DNA from: Candidatus Methanophagales archaeon
GTDB lineage: Archaea > Halobacteriota > Syntropharchaeia > Alkanophagales > Methanospirareceae
DNA: 42,529 nt
Reading direction: 5' to 3'
Assembly (NCBI GenBank): GCA_028572065.1
Contig: JAPVWK010000002.1
Coordinates: forward strand, 1-42,529
The notes below the pieces were generated by a model, which was given only the letters and a program-made list of their open reading frames with translations, was not told the DNA's origin and did no database searches. Shown here piece after piece: positions 18,413 through 28,531 of this stretch; within the stretch, counting starts at the first letter, position 1; every line of letters starts with the position of its first letter. The position numbers were made by a program, and so were the translations under genes.

Positions 18413-20616
18413 GAAAAGAATGACAGTGCTCGTCTGATAACTCTCTCGTGGAATAAAAGCCCCACGGAGATAATAACCGGCACGAATATCATGCAGAAAA
18501 TTAATCCAATAGAGGCAACCTTGCTGAAATCCTGCACCGGTATGAGCGTCACCGTCATAAGCGCTAAAAACCCGAGTATTGTCGTTATAGTAGTGAGGGC
18601 AATTGACACTCCTACGGTCGAAGAAGTGATTCGCAGTGCGTCCTCTAACTTTTCACCCCTCTCCCGCTCCTCCTTGTACCGGGTGATGAAATGAATGCTG
18701 TAATCAATGCCCAAACCGAGTAAAAGTGTAGCTATCATAATTGTCAGAAATGTCTCAGGGATTTGAAGAAGTCCCATAGTACCCATTGCGAAGATAATGG
18801 CGAGAAGGACCGGTAAAAGCGCAAGTATTATGCCCATAAAACTCCTCAATGCGAGAAAGAGCAGGATTATCACAAGCACTAAACTCAGCAGAGTTGACTG
18901 GACTTTGTCTTTACCCATGATCTCTTCAATCTGCGAACCAACTACGTCCATACCTGCCGGAACAAATATGACGTCTCCGGGCATCTCCACGTAATCCAAA
19001 ACGTCCTTGATCTCTTCTAACAATACTATATACTCGGTTTCATCCATTTCTCTATCAATCTTTATTAACATCAGTCCATTGGTGTAATCACTGGTAACGT
19101 ATTGCCGTCTCAGATCAAAGGGCAGAGCCGCGATTTTGCGTTCTATTTCTTTCTTTTCGTCTGGCACCTAATTGAGCAAACTGGCAATGCTCGAGACCGC
19201 AACTACGCGCGGCACGTCCTCCACGCCCTCCTTTATTTCCGCCATTGTCCCCAGAACTTCGGGGGTCCTGATGTCGTTCGCCTGAACCAGAATCATTGTG
19301 TGGCCGTATTTCACAAACTCGTCCTTTATGATATTACCCGCTTTTACAACAGGCGTTTCCTCGGGCAGCCACATGTCCTCATCTGTCACGCTCTCTATCT
19401 GAGACATACCGTGGAAGACCAGAACGAGACCCACGCCTAAGAAAAATATAACGGCAATCGGTTTTTTCACTGAAATTTCTGACAGCCTTGTCATCATATT
19501 GGGTATGAAGCCCCTTAACCCGAGAGTGTTCGATATTTTAGATAGATCGAAAGTTTTCCCGCCTATTTTGGACTCGAGGACAAGGAATGAAGGCAAAAAT
19601 AATAGCACGGATAGGGCAGAGAAGGATATTGCGATTAAAGACATCAAACCGTACTCCGCAACCATCCTCAGTCCAGCCACAGCAAAGGATGAGAAAGCGG
19701 CCATCGTTGTCAGGCTTGTAAAAATGGTGTTCCTACCTATCTTCGCGACTGCGATGTTCAACGCATTTTCTTTCCCCCGCTCCAGCTCCTCATGATATCT
19801 CTGAACAAGATGGATGCTGTAATCCACTCCCAGGCCCAGGGTAATAGCACCGAACATGACCGTCAGGAAATTCAAAGGTACATTTATAAAGTGCATGGTT
19901 CCAAAGGCAGCCAGGACAGCGACGAGGATCGGGACCATGATAAAAACTGCGGTTATTGGGTTCCGGAAAACGAAGAAAAGGACTACCACTATGGTTAAGA
20001 AACTAATGATTAGAGATGCTACAAAGCCAGACCTCACCGCTTCTTCCCAGGCATGATAAAAGGTCAAGCCCCCGGCAACAGTTACCTCCGTACCCACGGC
20101 TTTGTCTACCTTTGCCACCGTCTTCTGAAACGTCTCCATCATTTGGACCCGGTCCGGCACCTCGGCAGAATCCAATGCGACCGTGACAAGAGAGTACTGA
20201 CGCTCCGTGTTCACGTATTTGGCGACCTCCGTGGGGGGTCGGCTCATTATCTCCTCTCTCGTTTTTCCGAGGTCTAAGACACTGGAAACACTGAAAACTC
20301 CTGGGACTATCGAGACGGTATCTACTATCTCCGCCGTCATGTCCAGTACATCATCTTCTAAAACATCGCGGGCTAAAACGCGGTCCGCCTCAATAAGGAT
20401 ATCCACTGTGTCAGTGCCCATGAAACCACTCTCGACTATTCGTGCTTCGGTCATTCCCGGGGTGTCCGGGTAGTAGAAGCCATGATAGTCCGTACTGATC
20501 TCGGTTTTCGTTGCCTGTTGCAGCGCAACCACTGCAATGATAATCGCCAAAACTATTATGAATGGATAAAGCTTCTTTGAAACATTAGCATAGTGACTGA
20601 GTGCCTCTTCGATCAT
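18400..20616 (-). pseudogene. RND/MMPL-family transporter with in-frame TAG at 19168-19170 (or readthrough/reinitiation)
   Basis: ORFs 19168-20616 and 18400-19167 are contiguous and in the same frame: '...VAVSSIASLLN*VPDEKKEIERKIAALPFDLRRQYVTSDYTNGLMLIKID...'. The break lies in the second ectodomain. TM motifs 'GLGVDYSIHLVQRYHEE' and 'GLGIDYSIHFITRYKEE'. Confidence 0.8.
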
Positions 20617-20692
20617 CCTCGCTTCCTCCTCTTTAATATCAACAATAACTTTGACATTTATGACTGGCGCTTCAGGATTCTAAGAATATGAA

Positions 20693-21925
20693 TCATTCGC
20701 CCTTTCTTTTTTCACTCTTGAAATAGATAAAAACTCCTATTATGACCACGATCAAAAGAAATGCACTTGCTGCAATGGCCATGATTCCGGTATTCGAGCC
20801 TTCTTTTGATACCACAACCAATCTGAAGGATTCTATTGTATCAAGTCGTTCATCGCCATCTTCCCAGTAGATCCTTATATCGGTCTCGTAGTTATCTGCG
20901 ATTGTGTCACGGTCTGCTTCAAGCTCAAAGGTGGCTATCTTTTCTAAGCCCGGTTCAATATCGCCGAGATAATCTGTTTTTGTCCCTGTGAAATACGACT
21001 TGGTCTTTAATATGGCTTTTATGGATTCCGCATCCTTGTTTCCTATATTCTTGAGCGGGACATTAATTCTGAATTCTGTACCAGGAGTAATTGCAGCCGG
21101 ATTAGTTGTAGCCTCTCCGACCCGAAAGTCAGCTTGCGAAGCGATCTTCAAGGTGATGCTCTTCTCAAGCGAATACTTTTGGTCATCCTCGTCAATGTAG
21201 TCAATAGTGAGCGGAATGTTATAAGACCCTTCCTCCGCGCCGTCTTCTATATCCAGCGCGAATACAAAGTGGTAGCTTTTACGTGCCGGAATCTCTTCGG
21301 TGAAGTCAGAAGTAGAACCCGAATATGCCTCCATAAATGGACTGGCGGGAGCTATTTTGACGGTTACCGATCTCGCCTTTGCAGTTCCGGAATTCTCTAT
21401 TAATACTGTTACATTATTATTCTCGCTGTCTTCTCGTAGTTCCGCAGGGACCGTCTCGACATCGACAACCTCAAGCGTGGTTGTGCCTTCTACATTAAAG
21501 ACTAGCCTAATCTCTGTTTGCGGTCTCCCCTCAGTTTCATGCTGCCCGCCACTGACATTGAAGTAGTATTGATCGAAAGTGACCTGGATTGGAATAGCGT
21601 ATGCACCCTCTGTGATTTCATCCTCGGCTTTTATCGTGATTGGCACATCCTTTGAGCCCCACTCGCTGATCGAAGCGATGTGCACCGTGGATGACCCGAT
21701 AAGAGATATGCCTTCGGCACTCTCGAAATTCAAAGTGATATGACGTGCCTCTTGACCGCCCTGGTTCTTCACCGTGAGCGTGACTTCTTTTATGTCACCG
21801 GGCGCAAGGTCGGTTGGTGTGACCTTTGTAATCACGATCTTGGCATCTGCGGCTGCGTTTGCCGGTGCGACCCCCACCGCCATGACAAGGGTAAGGACTG
21901 CTAGCAAAAGTATGATCTGTTTCAT
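20693..21925 (-). CDS. COG1361-type S-layer/NEW3-domain protein, C-terminal TM
   Basis: Signal peptide; repeated 'TPTDLAPGDIKEVTLTVKNQGGQEARHI'; C-terminal hydrophobic helix with basic tail. Confidence 0.8.
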   Translation of the reverse strand: MKQIILLLAVLTLVMAVGVAPANAAADAKIVITKVTPTDLAPGDIKEVTLTVKNQGGQEARHITLNFESAEGISLIGSSTVHIASISEWGSKDVPITIKAEDEITEGAYAIPIQVTFDQYYFNVSGGQHETEGRPQTEIRLVFNVEGTTTLEVVDVETVPAELREDSENNNVTVLIENSGTAKARSVTVKIAPASPFMEAYSGSTSDFTEEIPARKSYHFVFALDIEDGAEEGSYNIPLTIDYIDEDDQKYSLEKSITLKIASQADFRVGEATTNPAAITPGTEFRINVPLKNIGNKDAESIKAILKTKSYFTGTKTDYLGDIEPGLEKIATFELEADRDTIADNYETDIRIYWEDGDERLDTIESFRLVVVSKEGSNTGIMAIAASAFLLIVVIIGVFIYFKSEKRKGE

Positions 21926-22077
21926 GATGCTATCCTACTTGAATTTGTGCGCATATATACTTAACTCTTGCTTTTTGATTGCTTTGTTACAAAAACCCAC
22001 TGATTTTTGTGCAGCTACTAAACATTTAAATACTTCAGGATTTACATTTTAGTAAAAAGTAAAAAGGTAACGAAAAG

Positions 22078-22623
22078 ATGAGCGAAGTTGTGATGCAAGA
22101 AGTGTTGGATTCATTAGCGAAAATCGGGAAGCAATGGGACTTAGGGGAATCAGTCGGACGAGTCTGGGGCTTCTTACTCTTTAAGTCCTGCCCCGTAACG
22201 CAGCGTGAGATAGAAGAAGGTACGGGCTACAGCCGGGGTTTGGTCAGCCGAAGTCTGAAGAGATTGGAACTAGGACCCATGATAGAAGTAAAGAGGGATG
22301 GACGAGAAATGCGCTATTCTGCTAATACCTCGTTAGCAGATGGTTTTGGTGAGCTAATGAAACATTTTCTTACCGATAAGATCAAGCCGATGATAGAACT
22401 TCTGTCCGATAATTTAGATACAATCGGGGATGAAAAAGTGAGACAGACGTTTCTTGCACTCATAAACGAATACAAGAAATTGAACCTCGCAGTACTCCTC
22501 TTTTCCAAATTGATAGACGACATAAATATGAGGCCCGGAGTGGTAGCGGATGTAGAAGAGCTGGCAACGAGAATATCTATAAAAATAGAGGGCAATATGG
22601 AGAAGGTGATAAGAAATGGATAA
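22078..22623 (+). CDS. GbsR/MarR-type winged-helix transcriptional regulator
   Basis: 'GRVWGFLLFKSCPVTQREIEEGTGYSRGLVSRSLKRLELGPMIEVKRDGREMRYSA'. Stop overlaps the downstream start. Confidence 0.75.
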   Translation: MSEVVMQEVLDSLAKIGKQWDLGESVGRVWGFLLFKSCPVTQREIEEGTGYSRGLVSRSLKRLELGPMIEVKRDGREMRYSANTSLADGFGELMKHFLTDKIKPMIELLSDNLDTIGDEKVRQTFLALINEYKKLNLAVLLFSKLIDDINMRPGVVADVEELATRISIKIEGNMEKVIRNG

Positions 22624-23881
22624 TAAAGTAATATTAAAATCGCTTTGCGTCTTTGGCATAGCGTTTTTTATGGTATTTTCGCTTCTGCTTTCGTTTATAC
22701 CACAGGCAGATGCGGGTTTCGCTTCTGTCACGATAACGGACGTAAGACCGACAGAGTTGCATCCCGGCGACACAAAAGAAGTGACGGTAACTGTGAAGAA
22801 CAACGGCGGGCGGGATGCAAAGGATATTAGGCTGGCGTTTCAAGGTACGGATAATTTATCTGTCCTAGGACCCACGGTGGCGCAGATAAATACGCTGAAT
22901 TCATGGCACTCAAAGGACGTGGTAATTACCGTGTACGTGAAAGAGGAAGCGCAAAATGGTATTTATTCCCTTCCCGTAGCATGTTCGTGGCGAGACTTAT
23001 ATCTTGACCCCGCAAAGGGTCACGTAATTACTAACAAAACAAAAGAGCAATTAGGCATTTCTTTCAACGTGATAGGAGCAGAAGTGCTAAACATTGGCGA
23101 TATAACCACCGATCCCTCGGACATAAAACCAGGAGACGAGAATGTGGAGTTGACTGTGGATATAGAGAACAGTGGTGAAGCAGCCGCGAAGGATGTAGAA
23201 GCTAAATTGCTTTCTAATGAAGACTTCAAACCCTCGTGGTCCGGAACAGACCGCTCGTACATCGGCAGGTTGAATTCCGGCGACTCGAAAGAGGCTACAT
23301 TCCACGTTGACGTTTCTGACGAAATAGAATCGAATATCTACAGCATACCCCTGCGGATACGCTATAAAGATATGAGTGGCAAGGAATACGAGACGATGCG
23401 TGCGGTGGAGCTACTGGTGGAACCGAAACCAGAATTTGAAATTGTTTCTCACTATACCGTACCTAAGACGCTAAACGCAGGCGATAATGCGGTTAAGCTG
23501 CACGTGAAGGTAAAGAATATAGGTTCGGAGAATGCGGAATCTGTGAGTGTGCGGATTACAGACGAGGCGGATGTGCCCTTCGACTACGATGTAAAGAGCG
23601 ATTACGTAGGCAATTTGAAGGTGGGTAATGCACGTGAAGCGGTATTGGAGTTCGATGTGAAAAAGAAAGCGGAACCGAAGGAATATCCGCAGGGTATAGA
23701 AATTAGATGCACGGGGGATCGAGACTTAGGCGATGACACGGTATATGTATTTGATGAGCAAATCCTGTTGGCAGTATCGTCAGGTAGTTCTTCGAGCGGG
23801 TTTTCTGTCCCGGGATTTGGTGTTCTATTTGCCTTAATCGCACTTGTTTTCGCATTCGTAATGAGAATAAAGGGACTGTGA
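22616..23881 (+). CDS. COG1361-type S-layer/NEW3-domain protein, C-terminal TM
   Basis: 'DVRPTELHPGDTKEVTVTVKNNGGRDAKDIRLAF'; same architecture as 20693-21925; C-terminal 'VPGFGVLFALIALVFAFVMRIKG'. Confidence 0.8.
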   Translation: MDNKVILKSLCVFGIAFFMVFSLLLSFIPQADAGFASVTITDVRPTELHPGDTKEVTVTVKNNGGRDAKDIRLAFQGTDNLSVLGPTVAQINTLNSWHSKDVVITVYVKEEAQNGIYSLPVACSWRDLYLDPAKGHVITNKTKEQLGISFNVIGAEVLNIGDITTDPSDIKPGDENVELTVDIENSGEAAAKDVEAKLLSNEDFKPSWSGTDRSYIGRLNSGDSKEATFHVDVSDEIESNIYSIPLRIRYKDMSGKEYETMRAVELLVEPKPEFEIVSHYTVPKTLNAGDNAVKLHVKVKNIGSENAESVSVRITDEADVPFDYDVKSDYVGNLKVGNAREAVLEFDVKKKAEPKEYPQGIEIRCTGDRDLGDDTVYVFDEQILLAVSSGSSSSGFSVPGFGVLFALIALVFAFVMRIKGL

Positions 23882-23948
23882 AATCCTATGTCAAAACACT
23901 TGTTCTGTTCAGAAAAGAGAAAACCGCGGCTAAACGAAAAACAATACG

Positions 23949-25115
23949 ATGGTGCTAAAAGGAAAGATTAGCCTGGATAAGGCTTTAACGAAATTGGCTT
24001 CGTTTCAATGCCGGCATTATAAGCAGATAATCGTGGCGTCACTGATATTAACGGTGTTTTTAGGCTATGGTGCCACAAACCTGCAGTTTCAAGGTGACTT
24101 ATCGAAAGAAATGCCACAGGATTTGCCGGTATTCGTTTTAGAAGAGGAAATATCGAGTGAGTACCGCGGAGAAGAGTTCTTGGTTATAGCGGTTTGTTTA
24201 GAAGAAGAAACCGATGCAAATGACCTAGTTCGTGACATAAGGGACCCGAAGGTAATAGAATCCGTGGTTGAATTACACGAACGACTTGAAGCAGAGTCTT
24301 CTATTGAAAAGGTTCAGTCAATCGCACCTTATTTTCAAGATCGTGTGCCGGACGATTTAGAAGGAGTGAAGAAGAAGTTGGCATCTGCTCCGGGTGCAGA
24401 AAAATTCTTTAATGACGACTTTAGCATTATGCTGGTCTATGCCAGCCCAATAGCAGGTTTAAGCGAAGAGAAGGTGAAAGCAGCGACAGAGATGATACAA
24501 AAAGACGTTGACAGAACCACAAAACCCGCGGGTGTGGAATATAAGATAACGGGTATGGCACCGCTGATAAATGAACTATTAAGGTTGATGCGTGAGGACA
24601 TGGTTTTCACAACAGTGGTAGCCGCGATTATCATTTTTGTGTTACTGGCATTGCTGGAGCGGTCGTTAACAAAGGGTTTTCTCGTATTCCTACCGTTAAT
24701 TTTTGCTATTATATGGACTTTCGGGACTATGGGATTGCTTGGAATTTCTATATCTCTCAGTACGGTTATAATAGGTGCTGTTATCATCGGTCTGGGTGTC
24801 GAGTACGGGATATTCATGGTCTCGCGGTATTATGAAGAACGAGAGAGGCATACCTCTGCGGAATCGTTAAAAATTGCTATAACTAATATAGGCTCCTCAA
24901 CGTTTGGCTCCGCGGCAACGACTACTGTTGCGTTCTTCGCTTTGACGCTTTCCGTAATGCCAATGATTCAGCATCTGGGGCAGACACTGGCTCTGGGTAT
25001 AATCTACTGCTGGATCGCTGCTGTCATAGTAAATCCGTGTTTTATCGTTTTTGAAGAGCGCATAGAAGCAAAGGTATTAGCCAAATTGTTACATAAATGG
25101 GTGGGATCAGACTGA
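23949..25115 (+). CDS. RND/MMPL half-transporter (N-terminal half)
   Basis: 388 aa; TM, ectodomain, TM bundle with 'IGLGVEYGIFMVSRYYEERE'. Confidence 0.8.
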   Translation: MVLKGKISLDKALTKLASFQCRHYKQIIVASLILTVFLGYGATNLQFQGDLSKEMPQDLPVFVLEEEISSEYRGEEFLVIAVCLEEETDANDLVRDIRDPKVIESVVELHERLEAESSIEKVQSIAPYFQDRVPDDLEGVKKKLASAPGAEKFFNDDFSIMLVYASPIAGLSEEKVKAATEMIQKDVDRTTKPAGVEYKITGMAPLINELLRLMREDMVFTTVVAAIIIFVLLALLERSLTKGFLVFLPLIFAIIWTFGTMGLLGISISLSTVIIGAVIIGLGVEYGIFMVSRYYEERERHTSAESLKIAITNIGSSTFGSAATTTVAFFALTLSVMPMIQHLGQTLALGIIYCWIAAVIVNPCFIVFEERIEAKVLAKLLHKWVGSD

Positions 25116-25118
25116 AAA

Positions 25119-26330
25119 ATGCGTGATAAACTAAGTACATGGGGAAAAGGACCTTTGGAGAAGTATGCGAAGTTTGTATCGCATCACGCAATCGTTGTTT
25201 TAGCTATATTGCTTATGTTCACCCTTTTCACGGGTTATCATGCGTCATTGATGGAAACGACAGGGATTTCGCAGAAGGAATGGCTTCCTGAAGATATAGA
25301 AGTGATAAATACATTTGAGCTAATAGCAGACCAATTTGCGGGTAGCTTCACTACGACTACAATCGTAGTGCAAACCGAGCCAAGATATGCGAGATCTGAT
25401 GAGATACGGGATGTCAGAGACCCTGAAGTACTGAGATACGTTGATTTGCTTTCTGAACAAGCAAAACTCGTTTATGGTGTGGTGAGTGCAGAAAGTGCTG
25501 CAGATGTGATAAAAGAAGTGAACGGAGGTAGAATACCGAGTTCTTTAAGAAGTGTAAAGTCACTACTGAAAAAGGATAATATAGCGGAGCAAAGGATAAG
25601 CAATTATATTAACGATGACTATACAACGACCGTAGTACGGTTGAACATCTTAGAGGATGTAAATGAAGAAGAGGTGGTTGCGGGATTAAGAGAAGCGATG
25701 AAAATAGATAAACCACATGGTGTATCTGTTGATATGACTGGCGATACAACGAGTCCCGTGATAATGGTAACGATGCAAGAACTCATCAAGTCAACGATGT
25801 CGGAAACAGCTCTTGTCTGCTTTGTTGCTATCTTACTCATTCTTATCATTATATTTGCCTCTATTAAACATGGTCTTATTGCTTTACTAACGATTGTTTT
25901 TGGCGTTATATGGACATTTGGCACGCTCGTCTTGATGGGAATGAAGATAACACCACCTACATCTGCTGGGCTTGCAATGATAATGGGCATCGGGATAGAT
26001 TTCGGCATTCAAGTAACGAAGCGGTTTAGATACGAGTTGCAACAAACTTCAGGAAAGTTCAATCAAAAAACACCCCACAGAAACCGCGAGGAAGCAATGG
26101 TAACTACGATTAACAACGTGTTCTATCCGATGACCATAACGACAATAGCGGCGGTGGTAGGCTTCAAATGTCTTGCACTTGGTAAATTGCCGCTGATGGT
26201 AGATATGGGTACAATGATGGCAACGGGAGTGGTGTTTTGTATGGTTGCTGCCTTAACTGTGGTGCCTGCGGTTTTGGTGCTGCTTACAAGGAAAGATAAA
26301 AAAGAGGTGAGGAAGGATGGAACTAAATAG
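25119..26330 (+). CDS. RND/MMPL half-transporter (C-terminal half)
   Basis: 403 aa; 'IMGIGIDFGIQVTKRFRYEL'; starts 3 nt after the previous stop. Confidence 0.8.
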   Translation: MRDKLSTWGKGPLEKYAKFVSHHAIVVLAILLMFTLFTGYHASLMETTGISQKEWLPEDIEVINTFELIADQFAGSFTTTTIVVQTEPRYARSDEIRDVRDPEVLRYVDLLSEQAKLVYGVVSAESAADVIKEVNGGRIPSSLRSVKSLLKKDNIAEQRISNYINDDYTTTVVRLNILEDVNEEEVVAGLREAMKIDKPHGVSVDMTGDTTSPVIMVTMQELIKSTMSETALVCFVAILLILIIIFASIKHGLIALLTIVFGVIWTFGTLVLMGMKITPPTSAGLAMIMGIGIDFGIQVTKRFRYELQQTSGKFNQKTPHRNREEAMVTTINNVFYPMTITTIAAVVGFKCLALGKLPLMVDMGTMMATGVVFCMVAALTVVPAVLVLLTRKDKKEVRKDGTK

Positions 26331-26760
26331 AAAAATCAGAAGACTGCTAAACGCTCAGCTTCGGGATATGACCGTAGAGGATATTATGGCACCCGAAGTC
26401 GTTACGATTAACGAAGATGCGAGTCTGGAACAGTTATATTCTTTGATTAGCGAATACCACCATGTGGGCTATCCGGTGGTTAATAAAGAGAATAAGGTAA
26501 CGGGAGTTATTTCGTACAAAGATTTGTTTCGTGTAACAAGAGACGACTGGGGTAGTACCCATGTTAAAGAACGGATGAGTACACGGTTAGTCTGCGTCAG
26601 TCCTGGTGATGGTGTTATTGTAGCGGTGGAGAAGATGACAGAGGAGGGGATCGGTAGATTACTCGTGATGGAAGACGATACACTTGTAGGGGTTGTGTCA
26701 CGCAGTTCTATTATGGACGGTGCAGTAAAAAGGTTGTTAACTCAACGATGTGGGCAGTAG
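26317..26760 (+). CDS. CBS-domain pair protein
   Basis: 'TVEDIMAPEVVTINEDASLEQLYSLISEYHHVGYPVVNKENKVTGVISYKDLFR...VKERMSTRLVCVSPGD...GRLLVMEDDTLVGVVSRSSIM'. Overlaps the RND stop. Confidence 0.9.
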   Translation: MELNRKIRRLLNAQLRDMTVEDIMAPEVVTINEDASLEQLYSLISEYHHVGYPVVNKENKVTGVISYKDLFRVTRDDWGSTHVKERMSTRLVCVSPGDGVIVAVEKMTEEGIGRLLVMEDDTLVGVVSRSSIMDGAVKRLLTQRCGQ

Positions 26761-26862
26761 GCATTGCGTTTTGGATGGTTGTGGTAATGTAGTGATTGCA
26801 TGTGGTTCTGGTATTGTTGGAGAGGAGAAACAGATAAAAGTTTTCTTGTTTCGCGAGAAAAA

Positions 26863-26907
26863 TTCATACCTATGAAACTTTATATAGTATTTTATTCATA
26901 GTATAAA
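26863..26907 (+). promoter_or_regulatory. Candidate promoter with flanking palindromic operators
   Basis: TTCATACCTATGAA (26863-26876), TATA-like TTTATATAG (26879-26887), TTCATAGTATAAA (26895-26907), ATG at 26914. Confidence 0.45.
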
Positions 26908-26913
26908 TCAATC

Positions 26914-27294
26914 ATGGTAAAAAGGAATTATATCGCAGATATAGAAAAGGCACTGAAAGAAGGAAAGGAACCAATAGAGTTACTGAACGTTATTTTAGGC
27001 TTTCTTAATTTTAAGCCAATAGAAATAAAAATTTATAATCTTTTACTGACCTCTTCGTTAACGATAAAACAAATTCAAAACCTGTTGAATATTTCAGAAC
27101 GAACAATACGGAAATATATCCAGAGATTAGACCATGAAGGATTTATAATTAAGAAGGTAGAAGAAGGTAAAAGGCTTAAATACGTTTATACTGCGGTTCC
27201 TATTCAGGAAGCATGGAATAAAGTAAAAGGGAAAATACAGCAAATAATAGATGAGATTACCAGAGTTCTGGAACTAAAGGCAGTGCTCTTTTAG
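26914..27294 (+). CDS. Winged-helix transcriptional regulator (TrmB/ArsR-like)
   Basis: 'IEIKIYNLLLTSSLTIKQIQNLLNISERTIRKYIQRLDHEGFIIKKVEEGKRLKYVY'. Confidence 0.75.
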   Translation: MVKRNYIADIEKALKEGKEPIELLNVILGFLNFKPIEIKIYNLLLTSSLTIKQIQNLLNISERTIRKYIQRLDHEGFIIKKVEEGKRLKYVYTAVPIQEAWNKVKGKIQQIIDEITRVLELKAVLF

Positions 27295-27298
27295 TAGA

Positions 27299-28327
27299 TC
27301 ACCAATATGCATCTTCAAACGTTCCTACACCTTCGCCTACACCCTCTAAAGTAATCATTCTGCCTTCGGTTTTTAGATAAAACTCTGTAGGTGTAATAGC
27401 ATATACAATATAAACTTGCGAACCACCACCACCACTCATATCATATTGTTTTGTTGCATAAGTTTCTAAGACGATTCTAAGGGTTTTGTCATTATCTTGT
27501 CCCGCAATGGCCCAATTATTTCCCCTTTTTGATATTTTCAGCTGTGGATTATCAAATCTGATAATTTTGTTATTTTCAACATCATGAAAAGTTACAGACT
27601 CACGAAAATACGTTTTTGAACTCTTCCCTGTTTTGAGACAGAAAAATGAAATTGAAGAACCATTTTGAAATATTATTCTCCCCCAGTGAAACGGCCCGAA
27701 TATCGTTGCACCAACAACTTTTTGTAGATGTGCTGTCCCCTTGAACTTTTTTCCTAACACAAAGCCATCAACATCTGAAAAAACATCTACCCACCCCACA
27801 CCGAATGGTGGTAAGAACACACCACACGCGCTTTTGTCTTCCAAATAATTTCCTTTTGTTGTTTCTAAATTAATCAAATCCCCGACACTCAATTCATAAT
27901 TTGGAAAACTACCACTAAGTCTCATTTTTTGACCAGAAATCTCGGAAACAATCTTTTTTTCTTGGATTTCTACAATAGCGTTTGTATCTCCTAAATCACG
28001 AAGTTCTTCTCCATCATATACCCAACCAGCAGTAACAGCGTGGAATTTATTTTTTCCCGATTCTCTAAATACCATTTCTTTATTGTTAAACAACATCTTC
28101 TTCCCGTATTTTCTGAATATTAATAGCATAAATTGCACCGGATTTTCACCATCATGGCCAAAGAAAAGGAACCACCAATACTCTTTTCCTAAAGGAGGTA
28201 AAGTTTCGGCATTATACATTACGCGATCTAACAATGTTTTGCTCACATCTGAGCCATTTATAGAAGAAAGTTCTCGTATAAGCTTATAGTTTTCCCAAAT
28301 TCCCGTAATTTTGTTGATATAAATCAT
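27299..28327 (-). CDS. Hypothetical beta-rich protein, possibly CrtC/AttH lipocalin-like
   Basis: 342-aa ORF; 'YWWFLFFGHDGENPVQFMLLIFRKYG' and 'ATIFGPFHWGRIIFQNGSSISFFCLKTG' weakly recall AttH/CrtC folds. Confidence 0.55.
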   Translation of the reverse strand: MIYINKITGIWENYKLIRELSSINGSDVSKTLLDRVMYNAETLPPLGKEYWWFLFFGHDGENPVQFMLLIFRKYGKKMLFNNKEMVFRESGKNKFHAVTAGWVYDGEELRDLGDTNAIVEIQEKKIVSEISGQKMRLSGSFPNYELSVGDLINLETTKGNYLEDKSACGVFLPPFGVGWVDVFSDVDGFVLGKKFKGTAHLQKVVGATIFGPFHWGRIIFQNGSSISFFCLKTGKSSKTYFRESVTFHDVENNKIIRFDNPQLKISKRGNNWAIAGQDNDKTLRIVLETYATKQYDMSGGGGSQVYIVYAITPTEFYLKTEGRMITLEGVGEGVGTFEDAYW

Positions 28328-28329
28328 TT

Positions 28330-28509
28330 TTAATCACCCTTTCTAAATATTTTTTCGGAAAACTCTTTCTTGTTCAGCATTTCAACTCTCTTTTTTCTAA
28401 CACCCGAAACTATCAGCTTTTCACCACAATTAGGACATTTTCTATATCCTCTAAATAATCGCGCCACATCAAAATTTTCTTTACCGTTTGGACATTTCAC
28501 TAAAACCAT
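28330..28509 (-). CDS. Small zinc-ribbon protein
   Basis: 'MVLVKCPNGKENFDVARLFRGYRKCPNCGEKLIVSG'; ATG at 28509 within ORF 28330-28590. Confidence 0.55.
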   Translation of the reverse strand: MVLVKCPNGKENFDVARLFRGYRKCPNCGEKLIVSGVRKKRVEMLNKKEFSEKIFRKGD

Positions 28510-28531
28510 GATTAACACTTCGCTAAACTCA

